From Collinsella aerofaciens (lineage in GTDB: Bacteria > Actinomycetota > Coriobacteriia > Coriobacteriales > Coriobacteriaceae): a stretch of DNA of 20,100 bases. The stretch is from NCBI RefSeq assembly GCF_028209625.1, contig NZ_JAQLDU010000021.1, positions 1 to 20,100 of the forward strand. Direction: 5' to 3'. Under the pieces are notes generated by a model. The model did not search any database and was not told the DNA's origin. It saw nothing but the letters and a program-made list of their open reading frames with translations. The position numbers were made by a program, and so were the translations under genes. Positions 13,753 through 20,100 of this stretch are shown in pieces; the stretch's first letter is position 1; each line of letters begins with the position of its first letter.

Positions 13753-14583
13753 CTAGAGCTCCTCTCCGGCGGCCGTGAGCTCTGCCATGGCCTGCTCAAA
13801 CTGTTCATCGTTGGGGGCCTTACCATGCCAGCCCACCTGGTTCTCCATGAAGGAGACGCCCTTGCCCTTCGTGGTCTCGGCAATAATGGCGGTCGGCTGA
13901 CCCTTGGCAGCGCGAGCCTCGGCAAAGGCGGCGCGGATCTGGTCGAAGTCGTTGCCGTCGGCAAGCTCCACCACGTGGAACTTAAAGGCGCGGAACTTGT
14001 CTGCCAGCGGCATGGGGTCGTTGACCTCCTCGACGGGACCATCGATCTGCAGGCCATTGTGGTCAACGATCACGCAGAGGTTATCGAGCTGTTGGTTGCC
14101 GGCAAACATGGCTGCCTCCCAGACCTGGCCCTCCTCGCTCTCGCCATCACCCAGCAGGGCATACGTGCGGTAAGTATCGCCCCAGTGCTTGGCGGCGAGC
14201 GCCATCCCGACGGCGGCGGAGATGCCCTGGCCGAGCGAACCGGTGGACATGTCGACGCCCGGGGTGTCGTTCATGTTGGGGTGACCCTGCAGGTGGCTGC
14301 CGATATGGCGCAGCGTCTTGAGGTCCTCTTTGGGGAAGAACCCGCGCTCGGCGAGCACGGCGTACAGGCCCGGAGCGCAATGGCCCTTGGAGAGCACAAA
14401 ACGGTCGCGATCGGCCTTGCGGGGATCGGACGGGTCGACGTTCATTTCCTCAAAGTACAGATAGGTCATGATGTCGGCAGCGCCGAGCGAACCGCCCGGA
14501 TGGCCGGACTTGGCAGCGTGCACGCCGGTGACGATGCCCTTCCTTACCTCGTTGGCAACCTTTTTGAGCTCTTCGTCGCTCAT
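13753..14583 (-). CDS. Transketolase, N-terminal subunit
   Basis: The thiamine diphosphate (PP) domain of the split transketolase, 276 residues, transferring two-carbon ketol units between sugar phosphates. SGHPGGSLGAADI (26-38) has the conserved His28; KGHCAPGLYA (66-75); and the ThDP/Mg2+ motif GDGESEEGQVWEAA starts at 145 and closes at Asn176 (VDHN). ATG at 14583 has AAAGGAAGG about 4 nt upstream. The C-terminal half is the next gene (1-nt gap). The 207-bp leader before the start is AT-rich from 14680 to 14760 and probably holds the promoter, but no convincing -35/-10 pair stands out. No other pentose-phosphate gene is nearby. Confidence 0.95.
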   Translation of the reverse strand: MSDEELKKVANEVRKGIVTGVHAAKSGHPGGSLGAADIMTYLYFEEMNVDPSDPRKADRDRFVLSKGHCAPGLYAVLAERGFFPKEDLKTLRHIGSHLQGHPNMNDTPGVDMSTGSLGQGISAAVGMALAAKHWGDTYRTYALLGDGESEEGQVWEAAMFAGNQQLDNLCVIVDHNGLQIDGPVEEVNDPMPLADKFRAFKFHVVELADGNDFDQIRAAFAEARAAKGQPTAIIAETTKGKGVSFMENQVGWHGKAPNDEQFEQAMAELTAAGEEL

Positions 14584-14790
14584 TGTGCCTTCCTTTCATC
14601 CTCATTAGACAAGATGCGCACGGCACCGAAGGTAATCCCAACACAGCCGCAATGCACGTACGTCATTCATTATGCTGGAAACTGATGGCTTTACCAGAGT
14701 TTTTATCATTATTTGAACAATTTAGCAGGCAGAACCGCTGATGAAACGGTTTATCAATGTGAACGTCTTTTGGATGGAACGCGGTCGCCC
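14584..14790. other. Intergenic leader of the transketolase operon
   Basis: No gene is seen. On the minus strand it starts after the yitT stop and contains a weak hairpin (AACCG/CGGTT, about 14730-14750) and AT-rich words such as CATAAT near 14670. No terminator for yitT with a U-run is visible, so read-through into transketolase is possible. Confidence 0.4.
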
Positions 14791-15681
14791 CTACGCGCTA
14801 ATGTCCTTGAATCCCTCGCCGAAGGCTTCCGTAACGTCAGCGACCGTCACAATGGCGTGAGGATCGCGCTCGCGCACGATCGTCTTGAGGGTATTGAGCT
14901 CTCGACGGCTCACGATGACCATGATCACCGGCTTCTCGGCACCCGAATACATGCCAGTCGCCTTAAACTTGGTACAACCACGACCCAGGCCATACATAAT
15001 ATCGGCAGCGATATCAGGGAACTTGTCCGAGATGATGAGTACCATACGGCGTTTGTTGCCACCATCGACCACGGCATCGATCACGTAGCCGCTAATGACC
15101 ATCGAAAGGCCTGCATATAGTGCATTTTCGATTGAAAAGACCGGAGCCGACAGCGCACATACGGCAACATCGATCGCCATGACGGTCGAGCCCACGGGCA
15201 GCGAGGTATTACGCGAGATGATCTGTCCAATCGTGTCCGAGCCGCCGGTGTTGGCGCCGGCGCGCAGCACCATGCCATAACCGATGCCCGTGATGATGCC
15301 GCCCCACATAGCGGGCAGCATCAGATCGGCATGTGCCAGCGGCGCCACAAACGGAGCGAACAGGTCGGTGAAAAAGCCCAGCAGCACAAAGCCCGTCGCC
15401 GTCTGCACCACGTAGAACATGCCGCCCTCGCGCATAACGACCAGCAGCAGTAAGGCGTTCATCACGATCGTCTGAATACCAACGGGAAGCGATAGACCGC
15501 GCGATGCGCCGACCGCCTGGATAATGGTGGCAAGGCCCGTAACGCCACCGGCAGCAAGGCCGTTGGGAATCAAAAACAGGTCGGTCGCAATAGCGGCCAG
15601 AGCGCACCCCAACATAATCTGGGGCAGGTCGTGAAAGAAGTTCATCGAAAGAATGCGCTTAATGTCCAGACGATATGCCAT
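14791..15681 (-). CDS. YitT-family (DUF161/DUF2179) membrane protein
   Basis: A 296-residue inner-membrane protein. The N-terminal 200 residues contain about five or six hydrophobic segments with the family motif IPNGLAAGGVTGL (38-50) and GIGYGMVLRAGANTGGSDTI (132-151); residues 215-292 form a soluble DUF2179 domain (GRGCTKFKATGMYSGAEK, 233-250). The family is widespread in Firmicutes and Actinobacteria; its transported substrate, if any, is not established. ATG at 15681 has GGGAGG 4 nt upstream. A hairpin with a six-U run ends only 12 bp before this ATG, which leaves no space for an ordinary promoter after it. Expression may depend on read-through or attenuation. Stop is TAG. Confidence 0.9.
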   Translation of the reverse strand: MAYRLDIKRILSMNFFHDLPQIMLGCALAAIATDLFLIPNGLAAGGVTGLATIIQAVGASRGLSLPVGIQTIVMNALLLLVVMREGGMFYVVQTATGFVLLGFFTDLFAPFVAPLAHADLMLPAMWGGIITGIGYGMVLRAGANTGGSDTIGQIISRNTSLPVGSTVMAIDVAVCALSAPVFSIENALYAGLSMVISGYVIDAVVDGGNKRRMVLIISDKFPDIAADIMYGLGRGCTKFKATGMYSGAEKPVIMVIVSRRELNTLKTIVRERDPHAIVTVADVTEAFGEGFKDISA

Positions 15682-15693
15682 GCTGCCTCCCTC

Positions 15694-15721
15694 AAAAAAG
15701 CGCACCCAAACGGATGCGCTT
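15694..15721 (-). terminator. Hairpin terminator or attenuator directly before yitT
   Basis: AAGCGCA (15698-15704) pairs with TGCGCTT (15715-15721), 10-nt loop, followed on the minus strand by TTTTTT (15699-15694) that nearly touches the yitT ribosome binding site (15686-15691). It may be the last prfB terminator or a leader attenuator of yitT. Confidence 0.75.
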
Positions 15722-15761
15722 CGAACTTCTTGCTGTATTCGATTCTACCGATTCGCCGGAC

Positions 15762-15785
15762 AAAAACCACCCCTGCGCAGGGTTT
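15762..15785 (-). terminator. Second terminator-like hairpin after prfB
   Basis: Read on the minus strand, AAACC pairs with GGTTT around the palindrome CCCTGCGCAGGG (15771-15782), and TTTTTG follows. Its flanks repeat those of the hairpin at 15796-15821 (shared AAAACCACCC and AGGGTTT words), so the two appear to be tandem copies. Confidence 0.6.
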
Positions 15786-15795
15786 GCTTTGGATA

Positions 15796-15821
15796 CAAAA
15801 CCACCCTGCTCGGAGGGTTTT
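15796..15821 (-). terminator. First terminator-like hairpin after prfB
   Basis: On the minus strand AAAACC-CTCC...GGTGGTTTT forms an imperfect stem ending in TTTTG, 27 bp after the prfB stop. It is the first U-run hairpin downstream of prfB. Confidence 0.65.
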
Positions 15822-15832
15822 ATCCATTTCCA

Positions 15833-15852
15833 CATAAACCGGGCGGTTTATG
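15833..15852. repeat. Perfect 8-bp inverted repeat over the prfB stop codon
   Basis: CATAAACC (15833-15840) and GGTTTATG (15845-15852) are exact complements around a 4-nt loop. The TAA stop of prfB (15848-15850) lies inside the stem. Confidence 0.6.
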
Positions 15853-16995
15853 CAGATGGGATCTCTGCGTCAGCGTTGCCAGTGGCCCAGCGATGGTAGC
15901 CAATAACAAACGGGTCCAGGTCGCCATCGTCAAGAACTGCCTCGACGTTGCTGGTCTCAACGCCCGTGCGTAGGTCCTTAACCATCTGATACGGGTAGAG
16001 CACGTAGCTGCGAATCTGGTTGCCAAAACCGATCGTGGTTTTGGGTCCGCGAATCTCATCGAGCGCCTCGGCGCGCTTCTCGAGCTCAATCTCGTACAGG
16101 CGAGCCTTGAGGATCTGCATGCACGCGGCCTTGTTCTGGATCTGGCTGCGCTCGTTTTGGCAGGTAACCACAATGCCACTGGGAAAATGCGTCACGCGCA
16201 CGGCGGAGTCGGTGGTGTTGACACCCTGACCGCCCGGGCCGCTCGCGTGGTACACGTCCACGCGGATGTCATCGGGACTGATCTCGATGTCGATATCATC
16301 GGGTAGCACGGGGATGACCTCGACGCCGGCAAACGTGGTCTGGCGGCGCTTCTTGTCGTCGGTGGGGCTAATGCGAACCAAGCGGTGGACGCCGGCCTCG
16401 GCGCGCAGCATGCCAAAGGCATCCTTGCCCTCGACGGTAAAGGTCGCGCGATCGATGCCAATGACCTCGGCTGCGGGGCAGTCGTTGATGGTGACCTTCC
16501 AACCGCGACGCTGGCAGTACTTCATGTACATCTTAAAGAGCATGAAGGTCCAGTCCTGGGCCTCCAGACCACCCTGTCCGGGCTTGATGGTCACAATGGC
16601 ATCGCCGTGATCGAACTCACCGGTAAACCAGCTCGAAAGCTCAAGCTCATCGATGGCACGGGCCAGGCGCTCAGCCGTGGCTGTAGCCTCCTCGCGAAGG
16701 GCGGCGGCATCGGGGTCATCCCCCATCTCCTCGGCAAGCTCCAGCGCGGCGCGGGCATCGGAAAGCTCGCCGCGCGCGTTGTCCACGGCGGCGATATCTT
16801 CCTTGGTGCGCGCGATTTCCTCCATGGTGGCACGGGCGGCGTCGGCGTCATCCCAAAAGCCGGGGGCCACGCTTTTGGCCTCGAGCTCGGTCACGCGCGT
16901 GCGCTTTTCGTCCAAGTGGAGATACGACTCGACCTCACCGAGCCGGTCCGCAAACGCATCCAGCTCGGCGGGCGTTACCTCTAAAGCCTCAGCCA

Positions 16996-16996
<1 letters not shown>
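15848..16996 (-). CDS. prfB: Peptide chain release factor 2
   Basis: RF2 reads UAA and UGA stops and triggers peptide release. The 382-residue protein has the coiled N-terminal domain (1-115), the GGQ hydrolysis loop ASGPGGQGVNTTDSAVRVTH (GGQ at 255-257) and the stop-reading domain. In the decoding loop the usual Ser-Pro-Phe tripeptide is Ser210-Pro211-Thr212 (RISPTDDKKRRQTTF; codons at 16361-16369). Thr in the third place is what RF1 has (Pro-Ala-Thr). The frame is uninterrupted from the start, so the autoregulatory +1 frameshift at an early UGA, present in many bacteria, is absent. The ATG overlaps the secA stop by one base (TAATG), with AGGA about 8 nt upstream, so prfB follows secA in one operon. 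Stop is TAA. Confidence 0.96.
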
Positions 16997-19803
<2,807 letters not shown>

Positions 19804-19930
19804 GTGGTTTTCCTTTTTGGCCATCGCCCACGCCGTGCAGCTGCGGGCGAGTTAAACACAGATGATTGTACTTTAGCCAAACAAGGCGCGGCCTATACGG
19901 TCGACCTCGACCGCCACGTAATAACTATGA

Positions 19931-19975
19931 CCAACCTGCCGCAATGGAACGGGTTTATTTTGGCAGGTTTTATCC
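19931..19975. repeat. Palindromic repeat, copy B (GGTTTATTTTGG family)
   Basis: AACCTGCC (19933-19940) and GGCAGGTT (19962-19969) are exact complements, 21 nt apart, and the unit contains GGTTTATTTTGGCAGGTTTT. Copy A (7802-7840) has the same words at the same spacing. It lies in the secA upstream region. Confidence 0.75.
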
Positions 19976-20010
19976 TAGCAAACGCCGTCTCTCTGCCATT
20001 TGGTGCCACG

Positions 20011-20038
20011 GGGACAGGTTAGCTTTGAACTGCGTCCC
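20011..20038. repeat. Partial palindrome related to the GGGACAGGTT repeats
   Basis: GGGAC (20011-20015) and GTCCC (20034-20038) flank an imperfect inner pairing. GGGACAGGTT is shared with copy A (7816-7825), and TGCGTCCC with the cluster at 5892-6003. It may be a degenerate repeat. Confidence 0.45.
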
Positions 20039-20100
20039 GAATCTTGGCCTTCTTTATTAGAAGCGAACACTAGGACGCTTTCAATAGCCGTTTCCGAAAC

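Larger units (their letters stand above)
19804..20100. other. Region upstream of secA, to the window edge
   Basis: No gene is supported. The stretch contains the likely secA leader and promoter zone (19804-19900), palindromic copy B and the partial palindrome at 20011-20038. Beyond 20040 nothing recognisable is seen before the edge. Confidence 0.5.

Overview
The window is a GC-rich bacterial chromosome segment that reads like an actinobacterium of the class Coriobacteriia, most likely Collinsella or a close relative. That assignment is an inference from GC-rich coding, actinobacterial-style RF2, FtsEX and SecA, a split transketolase, a Hrb-type flavoprotein next to a rubredoxin, and many intergenic palindromes. 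No rRNA or other marker gene confirms it. I annotate 18 protein genes and 2 tRNAs. No prophage, CRISPR array or insertion sequence is present.

Layout. Two genes at the left run rightward: 2,3-BPG-dependent phosphoglycerate mutase (gpmA) and an Nramp metal transporter (mntH). A palindrome-rich intergenic stretch follows. From 2614 onward nearly everything is on the minus strand. Read in that direction from the right edge: secA and prfB (stop and start overlap by one base), a series of hairpins, a YitT-family membrane protein, the two subunits of a split transketolase, a 128-base hairpin, ftsE-ftsX (overlapping), RNase R, a small serine recombinase, a VanZ-like membrane protein, an ArsC/Spx-like reductase, tRNA-Gln and tRNA-Glu with promoter and terminator, a TPR-like protein overlapping smpB, and finally a flavin reductase-like protein and a minimal rubredoxin. 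One orphan gene of unknown function (5464-5874) lies on the plus strand just upstream of the tRNA operon.

How it works together. secA, prfB, ftsEX, rnr and smpB form a housekeeping backbone: protein export, termination, division-linked cell wall hydrolysis, RNA decay and ribosome rescue. RNase R and SmpB both serve trans-translation. The backbone is interrupted by yitT plus transketolase and by an accessory pocket (about 5.2-7.9 kb) holding the recombinase, VanZ-like, ArsC-like and orphan genes next to tRNAs. The flavoprotein and rubredoxin look like an unfused version of high-molecular-weight rubredoxin, an O2/ROS-detoxifying electron carrier of anaerobes.

I did not find a clear new multigene system. 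The most notable items are: an RF2 whose stop-codon-reading tripeptide is Ser-Pro-Thr instead of Ser-Pro-Phe, in a window where 17 of 18 genes avoid UGA; a 170-residue low-complexity N-terminal extension on FtsE; and at least five different families of intergenic palindromes, one present in two copies with identical spacing.
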